Positions 37,031 to 44,505 of a stretch of DNA of 64,000 nt are shown here, piece by piece. Source of the DNA: Litchfieldia alkalitelluris. Lineage in GTDB: Bacteria; Bacillota; Bacilli; Bacillales; Salisediminibacteriaceae. The notes beneath the pieces are model-generated. The model had not been told where the DNA came from and ran no database searches. It worked only from the letters and a program-made list of their open reading frames with translations. The DNA lies in the NCBI RefSeq assembly GCF_002153425.1, contig NZ_KZ119600.1, positions 2,469,920 to 2,533,919 on the forward strand, read 5' to 3'. The translations under genes were made by a program, and so were the position numbers. Each line of letters starts with the position of its first letter. The stretch's first letter is position 1.

Positions 37031-37260
37031 GAAATACAACAACTCACATCCTACGATGCTCGTGAGCTCTAAATGTCTTAAACCGATACTGATTTTATGG
37101 GAATTTTATATTCTGACTTGGACAACATGCCCTCTGGGACGTTGGAAGAATCAGTGCAAATACCCACCTGCGAGAGTGCGGGATTTAAGACAATGGGCAA
37201 CGACAAAGTGGGAGTATATATTGAAGCAAACCGCATCTTTATTTATAAGATGCGGATTTT
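37031..37260 (+). ncRNA. Candidate structured RNA of about 230 nt with its own terminator
   Basis: No ORF here has a ribosome site, yet the sequence is rich in nested pairing. ATAC...CTCAC (about 37035-37048) can close with GTGGGAGTAT (about 37209-37218). TGTCTTAAA (37074-37082) pairs with TTTAAGACA (37183-37191). ACTGATT (37088-37094) pairs with AATCAGT (37149-37155). CAAC-ATG-CCC-TCT-GGG-AC-GTTG (about 37126-37146) is a local hairpin, and CCTGC/GCGGG (about 37168-37183) another. The RNA ends in a strong terminator at 37228-37260. A weak promoter (TTGTTT-N18-TATATT, 36995-37024) is well placed. It is not a riboswitch, 6S, tmRNA or T-box I recognise. Confidence 0.5.
37228..37260 (+). terminator. 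Terminator of the candidate RNA
   Basis: CCGCATCTTA / TAAGATGCGG around a short AT loop, followed by TTTTTT. Confidence 0.85.
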
Positions 37261-37396
37261 TTATATTTTAAAAGCTACCGTGAAAATATGTTTTGTTGGA
37301 AATTATCTAACAGCTTTACTCCTTATTGAAGACCTTAATTAAAAAAATTAACGATAAAAGTTCATTAAATGTCCACGGTTATACACTATTAACATT

Positions 37397-37412
37397 TGTG
37401 AAATATTGTACA
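37397..37412. promoter_or_regulatory. Fnr/Rex-like box upstream of the OFA transporter
   Basis: TGTGAAATATTGTACA matches TGTGA-N6-TCACA at 8 of 10 positions. With flanks it reads TTGTGAAATATTGTACAA, 16 of 18 to the Rex pattern TTGTGAAATATTTCACAA. Its centre is at -41.5 from a TATTTT -10 at 37434-37439 (predicted start 37446). Confidence 0.5.
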
Positions 37413-37497
37413 ATTTAAGAAGAGTTAATTTCATATTTTGTTTAGAAAGTAGATATATCAACCAGAAAGTACTTTCATTAAAAAGGAGAAATAAAAA

Positions 37498-38769
37498 ATG
37501 GAAAAAACAAAAAACCGTTGGCTAATTGCTTTATCTGCAGTGGGAATTCATATATCCATCGGGTCAGTGTACGCCTGGAGCGTTTTCACCAATCCTCTCA
37601 CTGAGCAATTTAACTGGGAATTATCCGATGTACAATTAACATTTAGTATTGCAATTTTATTTTTAGGTTTATCCGCTGCATTTTTAGGACATTTTGTTGA
37701 AAAATATGGACCTAGAGCGTCCGGAATTTTATCCGCCTGCTTCTTCGGTGTCGGGATTGCCGGATCAGGTTTAGCTGTATTAGCAGAAAATATTTATTTA
37801 CTTTATTTATTCTATGGTGTATTTGGTGGTATCGGTTTAGGTGTCGGTTACATCACGCCTGTATCTACCCTCGTTAAATGGTTCCCTGATAGAAGAGGCC
37901 TAGCAACCGGTCTTGCGATTATGGGGTTTGGATTCGCAGCAATGATTAGTAGTCCAGTCATAAACTCTCTAATTAACTCTATTGGATTAATGTACACTTT
38001 CTTTATTTTAGGTTCCGTTTACTTTGTTGTAATTATGGCATCAGCACAATATTTAGCTCCACCTAAAGCAGGTTGGGTACCTGCAGGATTTGAGAAGAAA
38101 GCTAATGATAGCAAAAAACCAGTAAAGAAAGACTTAGCACAATTAATGGCTAACGAAGCAATTAAAACGAAGAGATTCTGGTATTTATGGATTATGCTTT
38201 TCATCAATATCACATGTGGTATTGCCGTAATATCCGTAGCATCTCCTATGGCACAAGAGTTTGTAGGTATGAGTGCTGCTGCGGCGGCGACAATGGTTGG
38301 AGTAATTGGAGTATTTAATGGTGCTGGTCGTATTGCGTGGGCTTCCTTCTCTGATTACATTGGTAGAACGAACACGTACACTGCATTTTTCGCAATTCAA
38401 ATTGCAGCATACTTTATGCTACCAAGTATTACGCACGTGGTTATATTTCAAATTGTCTTATTCTTAGCAATCACATGTTACGGTGGAGGATTCGCTGTTA
38501 TCCCTGCTTACATCAGTGATATGTTCGGAACAAAGCAATTAAGTGCTATTCACGGATATATGTTAACAGCATGGGCTGCTGCTGGTCTAGTTGGTCCAAT
38601 TCTAACAGCTTGGTTACGTGAAACAACTGGAAGTTATGAGAGTATGTTATACGTATTCTCCGCAATGTTTATCGTAGCATTTATTACAACATTCCTAGTC
38701 CGTCTTGATGTAAAGAGAGTTCAGAAGAAACAAGACAACGAATCTACTGAGAAATCAATGGCTAGCTAA
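37498..38769 (+). CDS. OFA-family MFS transporter (oxalate/formate antiporter-like)
   Basis: A 423-residue major facilitator with 12 predicted membrane segments. The opening NRWLIALSAVGIHISIGSVYAWSVF, the WFPDRRGLATGLAIMGFGFAA loop and the GGFAVIPAYISDMFG block are typical of the OFA (oxalate/formate, YhjX-like) branch, which carries small carboxylates such as formate, oxalate, lactate or pyruvate. AAAAGGAG lies 9 bases before the ATG. It is transcribed alone to a terminator at 38801. An Fnr/Rex-like box suggests induction when oxygen or NAD+ is low, which fits export or import of a fermentation acid. The substrate cannot be fixed from sequence. Confidence 0.88.
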   Translation: MEKTKNRWLIALSAVGIHISIGSVYAWSVFTNPLTEQFNWELSDVQLTFSIAILFLGLSAAFLGHFVEKYGPRASGILSACFFGVGIAGSGLAVLAENIYLLYLFYGVFGGIGLGVGYITPVSTLVKWFPDRRGLATGLAIMGFGFAAMISSPVINSLINSIGLMYTFFILGSVYFVVIMASAQYLAPPKAGWVPAGFEKKANDSKKPVKKDLAQLMANEAIKTKRFWYLWIMLFINITCGIAVISVASPMAQEFVGMSAAAAATMVGVIGVFNGAGRIAWASFSDYIGRTNTYTAFFAIQIAAYFMLPSITHVVIFQIVLFLAITCYGGGFAVIPAYISDMFGTKQLSAIHGYMLTAWAAAGLVGPILTAWLRETTGSYESMLYVFSAMFIVAFITTFLVRLDVKRVQKKQDNESTEKSMAS

Positions 38770-38800
38770 CAATTAATTAATAATTTAATATCATTGAGAA

Positions 38801-38841
38801 GGGTGCCCTAAAAGCTTAGCTTTTAGGGGCACCCCTTCTTT
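38801..38841 (+). terminator. Terminator after the OFA transporter
   Basis: GGGTGCCCTAAAAGC / GCTTTTAGGGGCACCC with loop TTA, followed by a T-rich stretch. Confidence 0.85.
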
Positions 38842-38896
38842 AATTGCCTTTCAATATTAATACGTAGTATGATTTAAAAAGAGAGGTTGTGAGATC

Positions 38897-40048
38897 ATGC
38901 TCATTTTTTTATACACATTAATTATCGTAGCTTTTTTAGATACATTCATCCAACTACCAGTCATATCACCATATGCCCAATCCCTAGGGGCATCTAACAT
39001 GCTAACTGGTATGATCATTGCAATATATTCCTTGGCGAACATGGTTGGTAACGCCATTTCTGGACATTGGATTGATAGATATGGCCGTAAGAGAATACTT
39101 AGCTTTGGTATGTTTTTTGTTGCCATTACATTACTCCTTTATCCATTTGCAAATACAGGTTGGGAGTTATTTTTCACTCGATTAATTCATGGATTAGCTG
39201 GTGGGGCTTTGATCCCTGCAGCCTTTGCCTATTTAGGAGATCTATCTCCATCTAAACGAAGGGGTAAATCAATGGCTTTTACTGGGGCATGTATTGGAAC
39301 AGCTGCCATCATCGGGCCTGCCCTTGGGGGGATGATTTCTGCTCGTTTTTCCATTGATACGGTTTTTATTTTTGTTGCCGTTCTGTTTTTTGTTACAGCC
39401 ATCAGCTCTGCCCTAATACTTAAAGAATCGTTTAAGCCAGCAGAGAGGAAGGAAGTTAGCATTCATGATTTTAAACACTTATTGAAAAACCCCCTTATGC
39501 TTCAAGCAGCAATAAGCGGATTTTCCTTAATGGTTAGTATGGGTGTTCTCACCTACTCACTTCCTTTAAAAATGGAAGCGTTAGGCTGGAGTTCAAGTGT
39601 TACTGGCATTTTAATTAGTACCTTTGGAATTATTGCAATCATTATTTTTATTACACCATTAAATCGATGGTTTGATCGGTTAAGCCCCCAGACATTCATT
39701 ATCTGGGGATTAGGATGTGTTTCTCTTTCCTTATTTAGCTTAAGTTTATTTGATCATATCGCTTTCATTACAACCATTATGATCGTTTATGGAATTGGAT
39801 TTTCATTTATCTTCCCTTCTATGAATCGTATCGTAGTAGAAATTTCTAGAAAATCAGATCGCGGGAAAGCTTTTGGCATCTTTTATGCCTCCTTTTCCCT
39901 CGGTGTCGTATTCGGATCATTCATGGCAGGTGTCGTGCATGACGGTATGGGTTATCCATTAATAATAGGTGCTATATTTTTGTTTTTCATGCTCATTATA
40001 TTCTCTTTTCTTGTGAGACGCACTCCCACTTCCTTAATACAGCACTAA
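38897..40048 (+). CDS. MFS transporter, multidrug-efflux type
   Basis: A 383-residue major facilitator with 12 membrane segments. The loop 2-3 motif GHWIDRYGRKRILSFG (GxxxDRxGRR type) and the antiporter motif in segment 5 (GACIGTAAIIGPALGG) mark a drug/H+ antiporter. GAGG lies about 10 bases before the ATG. Its last 53 bases overlap the 3' end of the convergent hydrolase gene at 39996, with no terminator between them. Substrate unknown. Confidence 0.85.
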   Translation: MLIFLYTLIIVAFLDTFIQLPVISPYAQSLGASNMLTGMIIAIYSLANMVGNAISGHWIDRYGRKRILSFGMFFVAITLLLYPFANTGWELFFTRLIHGLAGGALIPAAFAYLGDLSPSKRRGKSMAFTGACIGTAAIIGPALGGMISARFSIDTVFIFVAVLFFVTAISSALILKESFKPAERKEVSIHDFKHLLKNPLMLQAAISGFSLMVSMGVLTYSLPLKMEALGWSSSVTGILISTFGIIAIIIFITPLNRWFDRLSPQTFIIWGLGCVSLSLFSLSLFDHIAFITTIMIVYGIGFSFIFPSMNRIVVEISRKSDRGKAFGIFYASFSLGVVFGSFMAGVVHDGMGYPLIIGAIFLFFMLIIFSFLVRRTPTSLIQH

Positions 40049-40955
40049 TTTGTTTATGGACTAGCTCCCTTATTTCCGTTCTTTCATTTAATAGCTGGTG
40101 CCGTCCCTTTTCAAACAGTGCAATTTGGATAGAAGGACATTTTTCAAGATAAAATGCTATGTTTCTTCGCCAATCTAATGTAGTGTCTCTCGTACCTTGC
40201 ATATAATAAACTGGCATATCACAGTCTGGGCATTCATTAATATCAGCCTGCCACTCATGCATCGCCCTTACCCAGGCAGATTTTAATACTTTTACTTGAA
40301 GAGGGTCCTTCATAACAAACTTCCGATACATTCGATCATTAGAGTTTTTTTTGAAGGCCCTTTTCTTTTGTGAAAAAACTTTTCCTATCATTAAAAGAAA
40401 GCCCTTAAATAAAGTCCATTGAAAAGGGTGGAACAAAGGAGCAACGAGAATTAATCCATCTAAACTGATTTTTTTCTCAGAGGATGCGTGAAATAATAAC
40501 GCAGCACCCGTACTATGCCCCAATCCATAAATAGATGTTTTACACAGATTCTCTATGGAACGAAAACCTTCTTTTACGGCGATTAAGTAATCCTCAAAAC
40601 TAGATACGACCCCTTCTTCTCCTTCAGAAAACCCATGCCCTGGGAGATCTACTGTAACAACTTGATAATTCTTCCTCATTAAGTCGTTTACTGTTCTACT
40701 TAAACCACCACTATGGTCTAAATAACCATGGACAAAGTAAACGGTAGCAGTTGGATTTTCTTGAAGGAAAAACTGTAAAAATATCTTTTTTCCATTTGCA
40801 TCAATAAACCCGCACCTATACTCATGTAAATATTGAATATCAAAACGGTAATACTGCAAATAAGATTGAACATCTTTATTAGAGTAATGGGGATTAATTT
40901 CGTCCAGTTGTACGGATTGCTTCATTCCTTCAATCCAGCTTGGTTCCTTCTCCAT
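39996..40955 (-). CDS. Alpha/beta hydrolase, lysophospholipase/monoglyceride-lipase-like
   Basis: A 319-residue serine hydrolase. The oxyanion loop VYFVHGYLDHSGGL, the VDLPGHGFSEGEEG turn and the nucleophile elbow GLGHSTGAA (Ser in GHSTG) are clear. Asp in MQGTRDTTLDW and His in EKGRHQLLNE complete the triad. No signal peptide is visible, so it acts in the cytoplasm, probably on a lipid ester. GGGGAGG precedes the ATG. Its 3' end overlaps the MFS gene by 53 bases, so the two mRNAs are antisense at their ends. Confidence 0.87.
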   Translation of the reverse strand: MEKEPSWIEGMKQSVQLDEINPHYSNKDVQSYLQYYRFDIQYLHEYRCGFIDANGKKIFLQFFLQENPTATVYFVHGYLDHSGGLSRTVNDLMRKNYQVVTVDLPGHGFSEGEEGVVSSFEDYLIAVKEGFRSIENLCKTSIYGLGHSTGAALLFHASSEKKISLDGLILVAPLFHPFQWTLFKGFLLMIGKVFSQKKRAFKKNSNDRMYRKFVMKDPLQVKVLKSAWVRAMHEWQADINECPDCDMPVYYMQGTRDTTLDWRRNIAFYLEKCPSIQIALFEKGRHQLLNERTEIRELVHKQISAVLRKWECVSQEKRI

Positions 40956-41020
40956 GCGTTCCTCCCCTTTTAAGTATAAAAAATCATTCCATGGTCGATG
41001 ACCAAGACACTTGCAATTTA

Positions 41021-41536
41021 CTATTTATACAAAGCTTTTACTAAGGCTTTACCGTATGGAGGTAAATCAGGCGGACGGCGACTAGATACAATATGACCAT
41101 CAGTTACAACAGCTTCATTCACCCAAATTGCCCCTGCATTTTCCATGTCATCCTTAATTCCTGGTGTGCTTGTCACTTTCACATCTTTTAAAATATCAGC
41201 AGATATTAACACCCAACCTGCATGGCATATTTGCCCAATTAACTTTTTCTGTGAGTTCATATACTTCACCATTTCAAGTACTTCTTTGTACCGACGTAAT
41301 TTATCAGGTGCCCACCCCCCTGGTATTAAAATGCCGTCATATTCTTCAATATTGATTTGATCATAAGAATAGTCCGTTTTTACTGGTACACCATACTTCC
41401 CAACATATTCAGCTTCTCCTTCTTTACCAGCAATATGAGAAATAATTCCTTCCTCCTGCAACCTATAATGGGGGTAAAGTAATTCAAGATCCTCAAACTC
41501 ATGATCTACGACCGTTAACACTTTCTTTTCACTCAT
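41021..41536 (-). CDS. DJ-1/PfpI-family protein (general stress protein 18-like)
   Basis: A 171-residue flavodoxin-like DJ-1/PfpI protein. The nucleophile elbow is GQICHAGWVL, with Cys followed by His, and the conserved Glu in VDHEFEDLELLYPHYRL. The IPGGWAPDKLRRY block is typical of the YfkM/YraA (glyoxalase III or deglycase-like) group. An AAAGGGTG site precedes the ATG. It stands alone. Protection against reactive aldehydes is the usual proposal for the family, though activities remain debated. Confidence 0.88.
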   Translation of the reverse strand: MSEKKVLTVVDHEFEDLELLYPHYRLQEEGIISHIAGKEGEAEYVGKYGVPVKTDYSYDQINIEEYDGILIPGGWAPDKLRRYKEVLEMVKYMNSQKKLIGQICHAGWVLISADILKDVKVTSTPGIKDDMENAGAIWVNEAVVTDGHIVSSRRPPDLPPYGKALVKALYK

Positions 41537-41792
41537 TATGTTTCACCCTTTCTACTTCAATGATAACATCCATTTATACTGTTCCCGAAATATTTACTAG
41601 TCAATCCATCCTTGTTTTTGTATATCTGTTCTAAAAGTAAAGAACGTACATAGGATAGTTTCAGCAGGATTTTCTAAGAGTATTTTGTGTGCCTTAAGAA
41701 GCGCATTATCTTCCTGTTTGTAGTCTGTAGTAAAAGTTTTTGATTAAACCCTCTTTCAAACTATAAAAGGAGGATCGACTAGGAGGTATAAC

Positions 41793-43181
41793 ATGAAAAA
41801 TTGGAAAGACCACAAGGGGAAAATGCTTGTCGGCTCCGTTGCAGCTGTTGCTATCGCCCCTGTTCTGACAAGTCAGTCACATCAATCTCTGGAGACACCA
41901 TCGGAATTTTTCCAAAAGCCTCTGTCGGATTCCGTTCAGTCGCAAGTTAATCCATATTCACAGAATGTTATGATGCTTCAGACACATCATCATATAACTA
42001 ATAAAAAAGTGAATGGTACAGAACTAAAGCAATCTAGTAATTTAAATGAACGTGAATCTGTTGATTTGACGAAAGACGTTCCTCCCCTACGATTAGTAGA
42101 GGAGAAATCGGAGGAGAGTTTGCTTGCTTCTGAAACAGTAGGATCTGTTTGGCCAGAAGACACTATACTAATGATTGGAGACGAAAGTACAAAAGTCGAA
42201 ACAGTTCAAACCTACTTAAAGGAACTAGGTTATTATGTCGGTGATCTAGATGGTATATACGGAGCTAAAACAAAGGAAGCAGTAAAACATTATCAACGGG
42301 AAAATGGATTATCTATTGACGGTGTTGTAGGTACTGATATGGTAAGTCACCTCATTGGAACGAAGCATATTGTATCTGACACGACACAACCTGATCATTT
42401 TAATGAAATATATCAACCTGAACAATTATCCCATTCTGTCTATATTTCTCAACAATCTTCTTTGGAAAAAAGTAAAAAGGATAAGGAAAAGAGATCTTAT
42501 TTTCAAAAAGGAGATAAACATAATAATATAAAAGTATTACAGGATAAACTACAGAAAGCTGGGTATTACCACGGTCCTAAAGATGGTATTTATGGATATG
42601 GTACAGAACAGGCCGTTATATTACTTCAACAAGATCAAGGTCTTTCCATTGATGGCTTAGCTGGAAAAGAAGTATTTGATTTTCTTAAATCAAGTAATCT
42701 AACTGAAATTGCTGAATCACGGGCGAGAGCCTTAGCAGCTGCAGAGGAAAGTGCCACTACGACGAGCTCACAAAACGATGAAAGTGAGACAACAAGTTCA
42801 AAGGAACCTGCTGGTAAAAGTGATTCTTTTGTTGAAAATATTATTGCAAAGGGAGAACAATTAATTGGAACTCCTTATGTATGGGGCGGTACCTCTCCTT
42901 CTGGTTTTGACTGTAGTGGTTTTCTTGTATATTTATATAATCAAAGCGGAAAAGATTTACCTAGATCCGTCTCAGATATTTGGAATGTAACATCATCAGT
43001 TTCAAAACCTCAGAGGGGCGACTTTGTATTTTTTGAAACATATAAAAAAGGACCGTCACATGCTGGCATTTATTTAGGTGACGGGGCATTTATCCATACT
43101 GGTACATCAAGTGGCGTGACGATCTCCTACCTCCATGAGTCGTATTGGGATAATCGCTACCTTGGTGCAAGAAGACATTAA
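41793..43181 (+). CDS. Peptidoglycan endopeptidase with two PG-binding domains and NlpC/P60
   Basis: Secreted cell-wall hydrolase of 462 residues. An N-terminal signal (KMLVGSVAAVAIAPVLTSQS) precedes a low-complexity region. Two PG_binding_1 modules follow (VETVQTYLKELGYYVGDLDG, about 135-195; IKVLQDKLQKAGYYHGPKDG, about 245-305), then a Ser/Thr-rich linker and an NlpC/P60 domain (about 345-462) with Cys in SGFDCSGFLVYLY and His in PSHAGIYLGDG and FIHTGTS. AGGAGG precedes the ATG. It is monocistronic with a terminator at 43198. It differs in architecture from the LysM enzyme at 35212. Confidence 0.92.
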   Translation: MKNWKDHKGKMLVGSVAAVAIAPVLTSQSHQSLETPSEFFQKPLSDSVQSQVNPYSQNVMMLQTHHHITNKKVNGTELKQSSNLNERESVDLTKDVPPLRLVEEKSEESLLASETVGSVWPEDTILMIGDESTKVETVQTYLKELGYYVGDLDGIYGAKTKEAVKHYQRENGLSIDGVVGTDMVSHLIGTKHIVSDTTQPDHFNEIYQPEQLSHSVYISQQSSLEKSKKDKEKRSYFQKGDKHNNIKVLQDKLQKAGYYHGPKDGIYGYGTEQAVILLQQDQGLSIDGLAGKEVFDFLKSSNLTEIAESRARALAAAEESATTTSSQNDESETTSSKEPAGKSDSFVENIIAKGEQLIGTPYVWGGTSPSGFDCSGFLVYLYNQSGKDLPRSVSDIWNVTSSVSKPQRGDFVFFETYKKGPSHAGIYLGDGAFIHTGTSSGVTISYLHESYWDNRYLGARRH

Positions 43182-43197
43182 TAAATAATAAACTACT

Positions 43198-43236
43198 GTG
43201 CACCCACTCCAATTTGGGTGCACTTTTTGTTTTTTT
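43198..43236 (+). terminator. Terminator after the PG-binding NlpC/P60 gene
   Basis: GTGCACCC / GGGTGCAC followed by TTTTTGTTTTTTT. Confidence 0.9.
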
Positions 43237-43404
43237 AAACAAACTGAGACATAATTATGCATAATCCTCTGTGTGTATCACTCTGTATCATATTTATAAT
43301 TGATTCTGTATTATAGTAACCCCTGCCATAAACCCTTCTAAAATCAAGACTTCATCTCATTTCCATATTGTGTATCAGTTTTTATAAAAATTAATTTCTT
43401 AAAA

Positions 43405-43420
43405 AGTGATTTTAATCACT
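43405..43420. promoter_or_regulatory. Fnr-like box of the ferredoxin oxidoreductase operon
   Basis: AGTGATTTTAATCACT is a perfect palindrome containing GTGA-N6-TCAC. Its centre is at exactly -41.5 from a start predicted by TATAAT (43442-43447; start 43454). The -35 position is poor, as expected for an activator-dependent promoter. Confidence 0.6.
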
Positions 43421-43491
43421 ACATAATTTCACCAATTTATTTATAATGCCCATAGGGAGTTATGCAACATTTTAATTGAGGGGGATATGAC

Positions 43492-44505
43492 ATGTCAATT
43501 TTGCCTAAAAAGAACGAACTAGGTTTCTTTGAAATTCGTCTTGAATCAATCGGCGGACTTGGGGCTAACCTAGCTGGAAAAATGTTAGCTGAAGCAGGGG
43601 TCCTGGGACTAGGTTTAAACGGTTCCAACTTTTCATCTTACGGTTCCGAAAAGAAAGGCTCGCCAGTAAAGTCATTTGTAAGATATTGTGATGCTGACAC
43701 TGAAATTAGAGATCACTCTCCAATAGAGCAGCCTCACGTCATTGGAGTATTCCATGAGGCACTTTATAAAATGGTAGATGTTGTAAGCGGTTTAAGTGCA
43801 GATGGAATTGTTCTCGTCAATACCAAACGTGATTTTGACGAGGTAAAAGAAGATTTAAAGTTAGAATACGGGACACTTGCAACTGTAGATGCACTTAAAA
43901 TTGCATACCAGGAGAAAACAAAGGTAAATACAGCTATGCTAGGTGCCCTTTATCGCGTTTTAGACTTCTTAGATCCTGAAGAAATGAAAAAAGTAATTAG
44001 AAGAACTTTCGAGAAAAAATATCCACATCTAGTGGAACCTAATATCCGTACTTTCGAGCGAGGCTACGAAGAAGTAATATTTAAAACATACGAAGCTCCT
44101 GCAGATGCTAAAAGTAAGCAATTTACTAGAGTACAGCCGAAGCTTGGTTATGAAACACAACCTATCGGTGGTGTGATCACTGCACAAGGGAACAGTATTT
44201 TCAAAGATTTATCTGGATCGCGTATAGGATTCCTACCTGAATATAAAGCTGATTCGTGTATCCATTGTGCTGCGTGTGACACAGTATGTCCTGACTACTG
44301 CTTTGTTTGGGAAGAAGGGGAAGACAAACGGGGACGAAAGCAGATGTTCCTGAAAGGGATTGATTATCAATACTGTAAAGGCTGCTTAAAATGCGTCGAT
44401 GCATGCCCAACTGACGCATTAGCAGATATGGAAGAAACAATTGGATATGCTGATAAAAATCGGGTGAAGCACAACTTTCCGCTTGTAACAGGAGGGGTTC
44501 AATAA
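43492..44505 (+). CDS. 2-oxoacid:ferredoxin oxidoreductase, fused gamma + ferredoxin subunit
   Basis: First subunit of a pyruvate/2-oxoacid:acceptor oxidoreductase. The gamma domain (about 1-195; IRLESIGGLGANLAGKMLAE) is fused to a 2[4Fe-4S] ferredoxin domain with C256xxCxxCxxxCP and C295xxCxxCxxxCP. The enzyme converts a 2-oxoacid and CoA to acyl-CoA, CO2 and reduced ferredoxin, reversibly and usually without oxygen. GGGGG lies 8 bases before the ATG. The stop and the next start overlap as TAATG, so synthesis is coupled. The Fnr-like box upstream supports low-oxygen use. The exact 2-oxoacid is unknown. Confidence 0.9.
   Translation: MSILPKKNELGFFEIRLESIGGLGANLAGKMLAEAGVLGLGLNGSNFSSYGSEKKGSPVKSFVRYCDADTEIRDHSPIEQPHVIGVFHEALYKMVDVVSGLSADGIVLVNTKRDFDEVKEDLKLEYGTLATVDALKIAYQEKTKVNTAMLGALYRVLDFLDPEEMKKVIRRTFEKKYPHLVEPNIRTFERGYEEVIFKTYEAPADAKSKQFTRVQPKLGYETQPIGGVITAQGNSIFKDLSGSRIGFLPEYKADSCIHCAACDTVCPDYCFVWEEGEDKRGRKQMFLKGIDYQYCKGCLKCVDACPTDALADMEETIGYADKNRVKHNFPLVTGGVQ

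Noticed and set aside
37056-37342. ORFs of 71 and 81 codons
   Set aside because: No ribosome sites, and both run through a terminator hairpin at 37228-37260; the region fits a structured RNA better.
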